From Bagarius yarrelli (taxonomy: Eukaryota > Chordata > Actinopteri > Siluriformes > Sisoridae), in NCBI GenBank assembly GCA_005784505.1, contig VCAZ01000137.1, positions 828,501 to 892,500 of the forward strand: DNA of 64,000 nucleotides. Reading direction: 5' to 3'. Shown here in pieces: positions 26,701-40,600 of the stretch. Both the position numbers and the translations under genes were made by a program. Position 1 is the stretch's first letter. Each line of letters starts with the position of its first letter. The notes beneath the pieces were generated by a model. The model was not told where the DNA came from. It ran no database searches and was given only the letters and a program-made list of their open reading frames with translations.

Positions 26701-29700
26701 AAGACCAAGGAACTCACCAGACAGCTCAGGGATAAAGTTGTGGAGAAGTTTAAAGCAGAGTTAGGTTATAAACAAAAATCCCAAGCTATGAACATCTCCA
26801 GTAGCACTGTTCAATTCATCATCTAAAAATAGAAAAAGTATGCCACAACTGCAAACCTACCAAGACATGGCCGTCCACCTAAACTGACAGACCGAGCAAG
26901 GAAAGCACTGATCAGAAAAGCAGTCTAGAGCAGTCTAGCTGCAGAAATCCATAGCTCAGGTGGAAGAATCTGTCCACAAGACGACTATAAATCGTGTACT
27001 CCACAAATTTGGTCTTTATAAAAGAGTGACGAGAAGAAGGCCATTGTTGAAGGAAAGACATAGAAATTGCTGTTTGCAGTTTGCCATAAGAGATGTAGGG
27101 GACACAGCAAACATTTGGAAGAAGGTGCTCTGGTCAGAGGAGACCAAATGTGAACATTTTGGCCTAAATGTGTGGGAGAAAAGTAACACTGCCCATCACC
27201 CTAAACACTCTGCGGAACATAGTGGTGGTAGCATCATGCTGTGGGAATGCTTTTCTTCAGCAGGGCAGGGAAGCTGGTCAGAGATAATGGGAAGATGGCT
27301 GGAGCTAAATACAGGTCAATCCTGTAAGAAAACTTGTTGGAGGCTGCAAAAGACTTGAGAAGGAAGGGATTCACCTCCTAGCAAGACAATGACCCTGAAC
27401 ACACCGCCAGAACTACAATAGAATGATTTAAATCAAAGAATATTCATGTGTTAGAATGGCCATTGAGCATCTGTGGCAAGTATTGAAAACTGCTGTTCAC
27501 AGGAGCTCCCCATCCAACCTGGCTGAACTTGAGCGATTTTGCAAAGAAGAATGGGCAAAAATCTCAGTCTGTAGATGTGCAGCGCTGGTAGAGACAAACC
27601 CCAAAAGACCTGCAGCTGGAATTGCAGCGAAAGGCGGCTCTACAAATTATTTATGCAGGGGGACTGAATATAAAGTTCAGGGGGTATGAATACTTTTTCA
27701 AGGCACTGTATATATTTTTTCTTGCACCGAACTTTGTTTTAATGCCATTTCTTTTTACACACAGCTCAACTTCAAACTGAATAATTTCCACCAGTTCTAT
27801 CATTGATAAATCTATAAGACGCAGGAATTAGTAGCGATTTCAGACCACCAACATCTTTACAGAGCAAAAGTAAAAAAAAAAAAACAAGATTGTGTGATAT
27901 ATTACAGATAAGGGAAATGGTAGCTCAGTGACTGCTGGACTGCTGATCAGAGGCTCGTGGGTTCAATTCTGGGCCCAACTGCTGGGCCCCCTAAAGTATA
28001 TTCAATTCATTGTCATTGTGGAAGGTACATGTACAGAGCCAATGAAATGCATTTTTCGCATATCCCATCTTAATTAAGGCTCTTAACCCTAGGATAAAAA
28101 TAGACAAATGTAAGTTACTCTTTCACCAAGTGGTGTCGTTATTTACTATTAATTTGGTCAAAACTTTCACTGTGGATTTTTATAGTTAAAATTTAATTTG
28201 CCACCAATTTTGGAAGTATGACAGGTCTAGACTACACTGCGGGGCAAATATACTAACTCTTCATTAGGTTAGTGAATGAAAATGTCCACTAAATTAAACT
28301 GCTGTAAATAGATATTTTTTAAAACTTTTTAATCAACTTTTTATCCACCTCAGTTTTGGTTATAACTACTAAATGTTTATAAAACAGCATTTTAAGCCAA
28401 TTTCATAGGTGATGTCACTGATTTGGGGATCCGTCTTTTCAGGCAATAGTTCAGAAGGGTTTTTTTCCTAAAAACGCTGCTAAATTCTCTTGTCTCTGCA
28501 GCAGTATTGAGAGGTGAGCACCCCCCACCTGACATTAAATGGCTTGTGAAGCATAATGTAATTCAGTATGATGATGCGTTTCCTTTTGAATCAGAATGTT
28601 AAAGTAACAGCAGAAAAAAAGCTTGTCTGATGTTCCTACACAACAGAAACACATGGTGGTTTTGTACATGCTTCACAGTAGCTTAGTAAAGCAGCTACAT
28701 CTGTTTCTGTGGTGGATTCCTCACAGCTGGTGTTTGAGTGTTTGGAGGTCGAATGAGGTGACGGAAAGCGGCAGGAATTCGATGCATCTCGAGCGCAAAA
28801 AGCTCAATTCACATAAATTGCACCAATAAAATAATTTGAAGAAGCTCTGAAATCAGGCACTCAAGTGTTCTGTCTGCTGTAGAAGAAACCGGCTGTCAGA
28901 TACAAGCATTTTTGTACAGGAGTTGAAAAGATGACAGGTGAAGACAAGTAGACAGTCCATTTTTACAGAACCTGACTGGGGACATCAACAACAAACAAAC
29001 AATATTCTGCAGTGTTTATATGATGTCATATGTCAGAATGTAAGGACCTGCAATAGCGCAGTTTAACCAGTGTGGCGCTGTAGTTCAGGACTGAAATTCT
29101 GTGCTATGGCAAAGGACAACAAAATTACACACAAACTCTGCTGACAAATACTTTTCCATTCTTTTTCAGCGAAAAAAAACTTCTGATCACAGCGATGTGG
29201 AGATTTAAAGCAGCTCTGCAGCTCTAACTAACTATAAGAGGCATGAGTCAGCAAGTGAACTAACTGCATGAGCTGAGATTAAGGGTTGACTATTAGGCTT
29301 GTTATTGTTTGAGTAATTAACCAACCTTTTCAATAATCGTTGATCAATCGACTAATTCATTTAATATTCTGCAATTAATCGGCACATTTGTTCAGCAATT
29401 GTCAATCAACTAATCGGTTTAATTTCTGTTTAGCATCCAATTATTACTTGAAAAAGCGGTTTAATAATAATCACCGATTAACTGACTTACCTGTTTAACT
29501 ATCATTGAATAATTGGCTAATCTGTTAAATTATCACCGATTAATTGACTAACCTGTTAAATTATCATTGAACGACTAACCTGTTTAGTTATCACTGATTT
29601 ATTGACTAACCTGTTTAATAATCATTAGTTAATTAATTAACCTGTTTAATTATCATTGATTAATAGACTAACCTGATTAATTTTACTGATTAATTGACTA

Positions 29701-32700
29701 ACCTGTTTAATTATCATTAATTAATAGACTAACCTGTTTAATTATCATTAATTAATAGACTAACCTGTTTAATTATTATTGAATAATTGGCTAACCTGTT
29801 TGTCACTGATTAATTGACTAACCTGTATAATTATCACTGATTAAATGACTAACCTGTTTAGTTATCACTGATTAATTGACTAACCTGTTTAAAAATCATT
29901 AGTTAATTGAGTAACCTGTTTAATTATCACCGATTAAATGACTAACCTGTTTAGTTATCACTGATTAATTGACTAACCTGTTTAAAAATTATTACTTAAT
30001 TGGCTAACCTGTTAAATTATCACTGATTAATTGACCAACCTGTTAAATTATCATTGATTAATTGGCCAACCTGTTTATAAAATATCATTGAATAACTGAA
30101 AAACCTGTTTATCACTGATTAATTGACTAACCTGTTTATTAATTATTATTTAATAGACTAACCTGTTTATCACTGATTAATTGACCAACCTGTTAAATTA
30201 TCATTGATTAATTGGCTAACCTGTTTAAATTATCATTGATTAATTGGCTAACGTGTTTAATTATCACTGATTAATTGACCAACCTGTTTAATTATCACTG
30301 ATTAATTGACTAACTTGTTAATTATTATTGATTAATTGACTAACCTGTTAAATGATCACTGCTCAATTGACTAATTTGTTAAATTATCATTGATTAATTG
30401 ACTAGCCCGTTTAATAATAATTTATTAATAGACTAACCACTGTAGTTATCATTGATTCGTTTAATTATCATTAATTAATTGACCTATTTAGTTATTATTG
30501 ATCTGTTTAATTATTATTGATTTATTGACTTACCGGTTAATTATAATTGATTAATTGACTACCCTGTTTAATAATCACTGAATAATTGACTAACCTCTTT
30601 AATAATCATTAGTTAATAGACTAACCTGTTTAATTATCATTTATTAATTGACTAACCTGTTAAATTATCATTTATTAATTGACTAACCTGTTTAATTATT
30701 ATTGAATAATTGGCTAACCAGTTTAATTATCACTGATTAATTGACTAACCTGTTTAATTATCATTGATTAATTGACTAGCTTCCTAAATTATTATTGACT
30801 GACTAACCTGTTAAATGATCACTGCTTAATTGACTAATTTGTTAAATTATCATTGATTAATTGACTAACCCGCTTAATATTCATTGATTAATTGACTAAC
30901 CACTGTAATTATCATTGATTTGTTTCATTATCATTGATTAATTGACTTACCCGTTTAGTTATCGTTGATCTGTTTAATTATTAGTGATTAATTGACTTAC
31001 TGGTTAATTATAATTGATTATTTTTGACTACCCTGTTTAGTAATCACTGAATAATTGACTAACCTCTTTAATAATCATTAGTTAATAGACCTGTTTAATT
31101 ATTATTGAATCATTGACTAACCTGTTAAATTATCACTGATTAAGATTAATTGACTAACCTGTTTAATTATCACTGATAATATGACTAACTCTGTTTAATC
31201 CTCACTGAATAATTGACTAACCTGTTAAATTATCACTGATTAAATTGACTAACCTGTTTAATTATCACTGATTAATTGACTAACCTGTTTAATTATCATT
31301 GATTAATTGACTAACCTGTTTAATTATCACTGATTAATTGACTAACCTGTTTAATCCTCATTGAATAATTGAATAATTGACTAACCTGTTTATCATGTTT
31401 TAATTGATTAATCATTGATTAATTGACTAACCTGTTTAATTATCACTGATTAATTGACTAACCTGTTTAATTATCACTGATTAATTGAATAATTGACTAA
31501 CCTGTTAATTAATTATCACTAACCTGATTAATTGATTAATTGACTAAACCTGTTTAATAATCCTCATTGAATAATTTTACTAACCTGTTTAATTATCATT
31601 GATTAATTGACTAACCTGTTTAATTATCATTGATTAATTGACTAACCTGTTTTAATTATCACTGATTAATTGACTAACCTGTTTAATTATTATTGACACT
31701 GGTTTGATTAATTGACTAACCTGTTTAATTATCACTGATTAATTGACTAACCTGTTTAATAATCATTGAATAATTGACTAACCTGTTTAATTATCACTGA
31801 TTAATTGACTAACCTGTTTAAATCCTCATTGAATAATTGACTAACCTGTTTAATTATCATTTTATCCTCATTAAATAATTGACTAACCTGTTTTAATATC
31901 CTCATTAACTGATAATTGACTAACCTGTTTAATTATCACTGATTAATTGACTAACCTGTTTAATTATCAATGATTATGACTACCTGTTTAATCTGTAATT
32001 ATTAATTGACTAAACCTGTTTAATTATCTAACTAACTGTTTAATTGACTGATTAATTGAAATTGACTAACCTGTTTAATTATCACTGATTAATTGACTAA
32101 CCTGTTTAATTATCACTGATTAATTGACTAACCTGTTTAATTATCACTGATTAATTGACTAACCTGTTTAATTATCACTGATTAATTGACTAACCTGTTT
32201 AAATCCTTATTGAATAATTGACTAAACAGTTTAATTATCACTGATTAATTGACTAACCTGTTTTAATTATCACTGATTAATTGACTAACCTGTTTAATCC
32301 TCATTGAATAATTGACTAACCTGTTTAATCCTCATTAAATAATTGACCCTGACCAAATGTTGACCAACCTGTTTATCCTCATTAAATAATTGACTAACCT
32401 GTTTAATTATCACTGATTAATTGACTAACCTGTTTAATTATCACTGATTAATTGACTAACCTGTTTAATCCTCATTGAATAATTGACTAACCTGTTTAAT
32501 TATCACTGATTAATTGACTAACCTGTTTAATTATCACTGATTAATTGACTAACCTGTTTAATTATCACTGATTAATTGACTAACCTGTTTAATTATCACT
32601 GATTAATTGACTAACCTGTTTAATCCTCATTGAACAATTGACTAACCTGTTTAATTATCACTGATTAATTGACTAACCTGTTTAATTATCACTGATTAAT

Positions 32701-33157
32701 TGACTAACCTGTTTAATCCTCATTGAAACCTGGCACTGTGGTCCGGTGTGGATGGTCATTAGCTACAGGGCATCACCTCACACTGAGTTCCTGAGCAAAT
32801 CTACATTTGATTGTGATTTGATGATCTTCAGTCCACACTTCAGTGCACAGCTATGAGCTAAACATTCAGTGACCTGTGGCATGAACTTCAGCTCCACAGC
32901 TTGTGTACGAATGATTAACATCATCTACACCTGCTTTTACAATAGCAGCTTCCCGTGTCGGTTTTGCACTTTCCTTCCCGGAGGAGGGGCAAATATTGTA
33001 TCAGGAGTTTATTTGTACACTCACTCCGTATGAGGCTGCGTTGTGGAGGGGAATCAGGCCACCTTTGTCCTGCGCATTGACATCTGCACCGTGCTCCAGC
33101 AGATACTCCGCTACCTCCAGGTTATTATAACCCGCTGTAGGAAGCAGAGAGAGAGAG

Positions 33158-33231
<74 letters not shown>

Positions 33232-33318
33232 CAGCAAGTCCGGTACTAATGAATATCAATTCAGCACACAGCTTGATGTTAATGCAACTGCACTTGGGCG
33301 CACACATTTATTCTCACT

Positions 33319-33409
<91 letters not shown>

Positions 33410-36400
33410 TTTTTCTTCCGTGAGATGATTTCCCTTCTCCTCCACACCCCATTATACAGTGAAGAGGTCATTAGGGGTTCACAGTTTTATTCCAAACGCT
33501 GCTTGTCATTTTTTTGCCTTTAACTACTTTTGCACTTTAAGACAACAGGCAAAGGAGAGGATTTAACATGGCATGAACGCAGACCACATAATGCAACACA
33601 AAGACTTACAGCGAAATGCAATACAATTTACAAACCATTTTTCATTTCAATCCCGTCCAACAATATTTATTTTACTCCTCTCTGGTATTTTTTCTGACTT
33701 TGTTACATTACAAAATCTTCAGCTTTTTTTTTCCATTTTATTCCAATGTTGTTTGAAAATCGCAAAACATTCCTAATCAGAGCTGCACAATATATCGCAA
33801 CGTCACAAATGTATATGTATATTGCAGTGGGCGGTGATAAATGAGCGCTTTAAATAGGGGGAAGTGGTGGTTAAGGTGTTGGACTGCCAACCCGAAGATT
33901 GTGGGTTCGATTCCCAGCGTCACCAAGCCACCACTGTTGGGCCCCTGAGCACGGCCCTTAACCCCCAACTGCTCAGTTATAGATGAGATAAATGTAAGCG
34001 GCTCTGGATAAGGATGTCTGCCAAACGCTGTAAATATTAACGTAGGATAAAGGTTTTCGGCCGATGCTGGCGGTGAATTGTCTGTCACGCAGATGTTAGT
34101 TGGGATTTGCGTGCTTGGATACAAGACAATCAACAAGCCGTGAAGCTTTGGTAGTGAGAGTCTCGATAAGCCTGAGGCACCTGCAGCTGCTGCCAACGAT
34201 TTAGTGCCAGAACGTAGAAGCTCCTCAAAAATATGGCAGGATTTATTTAAAACAAGAAAACATACAGACTGAAGTTCTATGTAGAACAATCCTGAGTAGA
34301 ACACAAGGGGGGAATTATTAACACAAGGGGGGGGGGAAACACAGCAAATCTCTACAGTCACCCAAAAAGAAAACAAGCCACAATTTTTATCAGATAGAAA
34401 AATCTACAAATACAGGTGAACGTTGGTTAAATCATGGTATCTCATATGGAATATCGCATTATTTAACAACATGCTGCACACGCCTCCAATATCGTACTCA
34501 ATATCAGTGTTAATTTTACAGAAAACATGCAGATTTGGCTGAAACATATCATCAGGTGACGTCCTGAAAAACCCTGTCGAACATGAGAGAGCTGCATACA
34601 GAAGCCCTGAACGAGTTCAGAACAACTCCGGGGTCACTAAGGTAAACATACTGCTTCCAAAATATATTAGAAACATAGAACCAGGCTGCTCGCTGTATTC
34701 ACTATATTTAGAGGGTTATTCCAAAGACAGCATCGCTACAGCAGGGTTAATTATCTCTTGTGCTTTACAGTGTGTCCTAACATTATAGGAAACAATAGAA
34801 TCAGAAATATTCATTTATTTATCTATAATATTGTACCGGTGCTCCAATAGAGTTTCATTGTTTCCAAAGGTTTAACTTTTTTTTTTATTTTAACTTTTTA
34901 AACACCAACCAAACCAGGAAACATGCATATGCCCTACCCCAAATCACACACACTACTTAATCATGTTAATATCATGTGACCTGTGACGTCACAGCACCGC
35001 TGTTTGAAGTTGGATTGTGTTTTATTAGAAGACGTTAAACGAGCGCAATTTAACTAACAAACAAAGTTTAACAGTTTTTTTTTCAGTTGCTGCGTTGTCA
35101 CTTTTCTCTGTGTTCTGATATAATGAGTCATCTTTCTGGTGGCCTCATGGGATAGTAAAGTGTCCACCGTGTGCATACTGCTTTCCCTCATACTCGCTTG
35201 TGTATGTATGTGACTTCAGAGGCATCCACAGACACCAAACACCACCAAGAAAACATATGTCAGTGGATGAACTGATCCTGAATCAGAAGTGTCTTTAACA
35301 CGCCGGACCCTAATTCCATGCAGTGAATTTTATTTACCGTTAGACTGATGCTGATTAAACGGTATAGCCGCTATGTCCTTGGGGCATTGGGTCAAATCTC
35401 GTGAGTGCTTCTGTTACACTCATTCATCTCTCTACACTCACTCACTGGAGAAATGTGAATGAATATTCGAAAGGCACTCGAGGAAATGACCTTCAGTAAA
35501 AGCTGTTCAGTTTAAGCTGAGCTGTTAATTATCCGGATCGATTTAAACACTGAACTGAATCTGAAACAAAATGACCTAGAAAAAGTAAACGAAAAAAATA
35601 ATAAGGAAAAGGTGCAAACCAAAAAGGCATCACTGAGCAGACTGACTGGGCTTCAGAGAGAAGGAGACATGTGCAGGGCTTTATTCTGCTGCTTTAATGC
35701 CCCAGACACTGATATAACCAATACATGTGGGAACAGGCATAAAATCTAAACTAAAGTCTATCGTTCGGAAAATACAAGAAAATGTGACCCTGGAGACAGT
35801 AAAGAAGTCAGAATTAAATGGACATGTCCCTCCTGCATGCTTTATTTAACCACCCTGTTTCAAACGGCCTGTAATTCTCTCAAACCGAGTCTCCGACTGG
35901 AACTATACGATTAGGCGGCGGCTGTTTATTTCATGACAGGACATAACAGTGTGCAGCGAGTGTTGTTTAGACGGTGACCGCGGTGGGATTATGGGACACG
36001 ACCACTGCAATAACGGGTACTTGGGCTCTGGGTTACCTGCCAGGTGTAGTGGGGTAGAATTGCGTCCCTGCGTGTCTCTACAGTTGATGTTCTCAGGGCT
36101 GCAGAGTTTCTGCACACGAGCCAAGCAGCCTTTCTTTGCGGCGTCCAGCAGGGCGGCGTCTCCTCTGAGCAGGTCCTGGATATCAGTGTCCCCTTCCTTT
36201 ACCATGTCCAGGGGTGTATTTCCATCACGGTTCTTCTTTGTTGGGTCGGCGCCGTGCTGAAACATATACCCAGCCTTTTATTTAGAAACTCTTCTCCTAA
36301 AGAAATACACTATAATAACATTATTCACAATAATAACTATAATAACACCAGAACAATTAATGATAAATAATAATCACGACTATTTCTTCTCATTGGTTAA

Positions 36401-37647
36401 GCTGTTGGCCTGCTGAACAAAAGATCATGGGTTCAATTCCCAGCACCAACAAACTGCTATATTTTGTCTAAAGTAGCAAAAAAGCTCCTAATCTACATCA
36501 GTATGTCTAATTATAAACAGACTTAAACTTAGTAATTACAGAACTACAGAAAAAAGTGGGGCTGATCAGTGATCTCGGCTGGGGTGAGGGGGTAAAAGTA
36601 AGTAAGCAGATTAAAAAAAACATGAGGAGGTTTAATTTTAATAGGAATAAAAACGGTTTGGGTTTAAGCAAATGGGCAAAAATAATGCACTATACTCTAT
36701 ACACTAGACCCAACGTGTCCTGTAAGACATCAGCACCTCAGTGTCACATCACCAAAGCAGAAAGACCTTTTTTGTCATTTCTGCTTTAATGAATAACAAA
36801 TGGGGACTGTTGCTACTGCCACCAGCAGGAGTGTGGGGGTCATTACACACTATAAAATGATAAAATACACAGTTTTGTATATGAGTGTACATAACAGTGA
36901 CAGTTGAGGTAGAATTTGGTATTTTGGTATAGATTTGCACTAGAAAGCCACCCCTTGGTGGTGGAAGTATGAGGTAAGATTAGTGCAACAAGCACAGTGT
37001 GTTTAGTGCGGCTGGAAGTGAGGGCAACATGCTAGTTTTTCTATTAAAGAACTTAAAATCTGTATCCAAAAGGCAACGTAGGCTTAAAGCATTCACGTTT
37101 ACGCTCTAATTATCAGGCCTCAGCAGACTTTCCACAATGTGACTGTTTCCAATTAATAAAAGAATAAAGGAATAAAAGTTAATTTAATATGCAATTTTCT
37201 AGTTTAGCCTACTTCCTTATTTAACTGTATTATTTCTTAGATATTTATTTAAGTGTTTTAATGATGAAAGGGTAAAAATCTGCTACCCGCACAGCCCTGT
37301 AATAATACTACTTCAGCAAGAAAACGTAAAAAATTGTAAAAAAAAAAAACCCCAAAAAAACCCCCCAAAAAACCCACACAGCTCTTCACAGGTTAACGTT
37401 TTGTCCCCGGATACTGTAAACGTGACGCGGCGAGACCACTGAAACGCCCGTTTTAATAAATATCGCAATACAATGTGCCGTGCTCACCATCCTGGAGGCG
37501 CCGGGGAGCGGGGAGGAAGGTGGAAAGCAATAACAGTGGGTTCATGGATAATAAACCATAAGCAGCTAAGGTCAAGGCTGTGTCCGGGTGTTCTATAATA
37601 GGTTTTACTTGAATTAACCAGAGAGACAGGAGACAATGCTGAGAGGA

Positions 37648-37678
<31 letters not shown>

Positions 37679-40600
37679 ATTGTATTGTACCTTCAGAAGC
37701 AGTTTGCAGATCTCGTATTTGCCCTTGGCAGCAGCTTCGTGGAGTGGAGTAAACTTCCACAAGTCGGCCACGTTGACTGACGCACCGTGTCTCACCAGCA
37801 GCTCCGCCACTTCGTAATGCCCGTACGAGCAGGCGTTGTGCAGCGGCACCAGACCTCTGTTACAGACACACACGTGTACATATAATGAAACGGCCATCGT
37901 CGGAATACTAATTATTACAGGATCTACACAAAAAAGGGTTTCTTCTGCTGATCCTGGTCTACTAAATGAGTGTTTTTTCTGTAGGACGTTTAACATTTAC
38001 TTTTTTAAGTCTAGAGTAAATCTGTATGTTTACGCTTTTCAGTCGGAAGCTGCATTTTTTTTCCTTACCAACCATAAATGATGTAGGTAACATCCCATAA
38101 CCTTTAATGTAAAACGGATCAGAGTTCATTCTTCAACTGATGACACATTACGATTGCTGGGAAATAGTTTTCTAGGTGAAATAAACCCGGTTAAATACAT
38201 GGCGTTAGTTATTCTTCCTACTTTAAAGCTGAATATTAGTCTAATTAATCCCACTATCTTATTTTAAGCAAACAATATCATTCTGTAAAAAAAATCAGTT
38301 AAAAGCAATTTGTCTCTGTCTCATACCTACACTACAGGAAGTAATCTGTCCTCAGTGTCTCAACACTTCAACACAGAAGCATTCTTACATTAATAGAATT
38401 TGGTAACAAGAAAGCGATTCTATGGAACCCAAGTGACTGTTTCGCCTCCTCCAGATTTAAGCTGCTTGTAAGGCGCATGACTTGCATGTTTTGAAGTCAA
38501 TAATTCGGTTGACGGTTTTAATAGAGTCCAATCTGTGGACGAATCCCGGAAGCCGGTGCTCACCCTTTGTCTTTGGCGTGGACGTCTGCGCCGTGATGCA
38601 GCAGGTACTCTACCACCGCCACGCGGTTGTAGCCTGCCGCAAAGTGCAGCGGCGTCGAGTGACGTCCCTCCAGATCCCTGCAGTTCACATTCTGAGCTGA
38701 GCAAAGTTGCTGCAGAGAGCGGGCGCACACACACACACACACACACACCGTAATTATATTTGCAATGGGATGAGTGAACGTTCCAGAAATACTTTAGTGC
38801 AATGGCAAAGTCTCATTTACTCTGAAATATCAGAAATACAATGTAAAACATTCCAATGTGATAATCTCTAACTCTCACAACAGTCCATAATACTGAAATC
38901 GGGGGAAAACATCTGGATATCTGGCAGAAGTTTTTTTTTTTTTTTTTTTTACAAAGAGTAGAAGTTCTGCACTGTCAGTAATCATCAAGCAGTCAGAGAG
39001 AAACTCCAGGATGACCTACGACCTCTGCTGTGATTCTGCAGTCTGGTTACAATGCACAATGTGCTGTTCCAGAAGGTGCTGTGGAGCAGAGCCGAGAGTA
39101 TGTGCCATCACTAGCAAACTCGTTCACGATTTAAACAAAGAAAACATTTAGGGGGTAAAATATAGGGTTTCTGCAGTTACTACGACGACTGGAGTCACAT
39201 GACATCCTGCTGTATTCATATTACACACACATTTACTGAAATGACATCTTGTCAGTAGTTGAGGATGTCGCACTACACTGCCCTGAAGATAAACAGCAGC
39301 TCTTTTTTTACTCGTTCAATTCCGTTAAATCCCATGAGATAAAGTGGACTATATCACTTGAAGGACTTGGGGTAAATATATACACCGCATATTTGATAAC
39401 TGTGACTAGAATAGTGATCGCATAAAGCAGGGATTACTCAGAGGATTTGGCTTGTTACAGCAAACCAGTGTGGCAGAGAATAATGTTGGGTTAGTGTCAG
39501 AGGCGTACGCCGTTAGAAACAAGGAAATTACAACAAGGAACTTTCAGTAATGAATTTTAACCTATGCTACAATATTTATTCACGAAAAAATAAAGAAAAA
39601 AAGAACGAGCTGCTCCTCCATTTTACTGCTGAGGTTACAGTGTATCGGAAAAGGTGAGGCTCTGATTGGTTGTTATTTGTCACATGCCACAGTGCACATA
39701 CAGTGTTATAAAACGTCTAAATATATTAAATGTCATTGCGGCACGGACGGGACTAGAAAAACGAGCGTGTTGCGACTGCAACGCTCAGTATTTGCGCAGT
39801 CACACTGGCTGTGTCCTCGTTTAAAATGATGAGCATGCATATGTAAAGGTAAAATGATGGTCTTGAGGGAAGTGGTGGCTCATGGTTAAGGTGTTGGACT
39901 GCCAATCCGAAGATTCCCAGCTTCACCAAGCCACCACTGTTGGGCCCCCTGAGCGAGGCCCTTAACCCCCAATTGCTCAGTTGTATAAATGAGATGAATG
40001 TAAGTCGCTCTGGATAAGGACGTCTGCCGAATGCAGTAAATGTAAAGGTCCCTTACTCAGCAAAGACACAAAGTTAAACTATGTGCTTGAATTTTACAGC
40101 AAACATAAAAAAAATTTACAAAATGAAACTGGTAAAATGAAAACTGGTATTGAATAATAAAATAATTAAAAAGAATTTCCTTTAAACTCTACGAGTGCTT
40201 TATTTACCTTCACAGTGTCCAGGTCACCTGCTTTAGCTGCTTCTAAAAGCCTGTAATCCACATCCGAGTTCCTCACTGGAATGTTTTCTACACCGGAGAC
40301 AGGCAGAGTTATGAAAGTTATGAACACACACCTCAGACACACACCTCGGGTACCCCGTGCTGTGAGACAGCAGCGTGGCTGTGTTTACCGTTGAGGATTT
40401 GCTGGACTGCTTCGTTGCCCATCTGTGCGGCGGTGAATCCCTGCAGAGAGACGACGGCTGGATCGGCGCCGTAACTCAGCAGCAGGCGGCAGGTTTGCAG
40501 ATGACCAGCCAGAGCCGCCCGGTGCAGAGCCGTCTGTCCCAGTGTGTCCACCGCATTCATCTGTGTTCAGTAACACAAGAAATGTTAAATTAGCAAGAGT

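Larger units (their letters stand above)
25369..33024 (-). other. tnks: Largest complete tnks intron in the window (7.7 kb)
   Basis: Mostly mobile and satellite DNA: Tc1 copy 2, a SINE, a MITE-like copy and the 31-bp array. The segment 25690-26470 has no feature I can name; its short open stretches at 25863-26282 do not resemble a known protein. Confidence 0.8.
33135..36036 (-). other. tnks: tnks intron
   Basis: 2.9-kb intron with (GA)n 33146-33229, (CA)n 33317-33409 and a SINE at 33856-34035. A MITE-like scrap (GAGCTGCACAATATATCGCA) is at 33780-33840. The remaining part, 34040-36036, shows nothing I can name. Confidence 0.75.

Noticed and set aside
40385..40576. Alternative-frame open reading frames over tnks exons
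   Set aside because: Shadows of the true ankyrin reading frame, which joins in phase with its neighbours.
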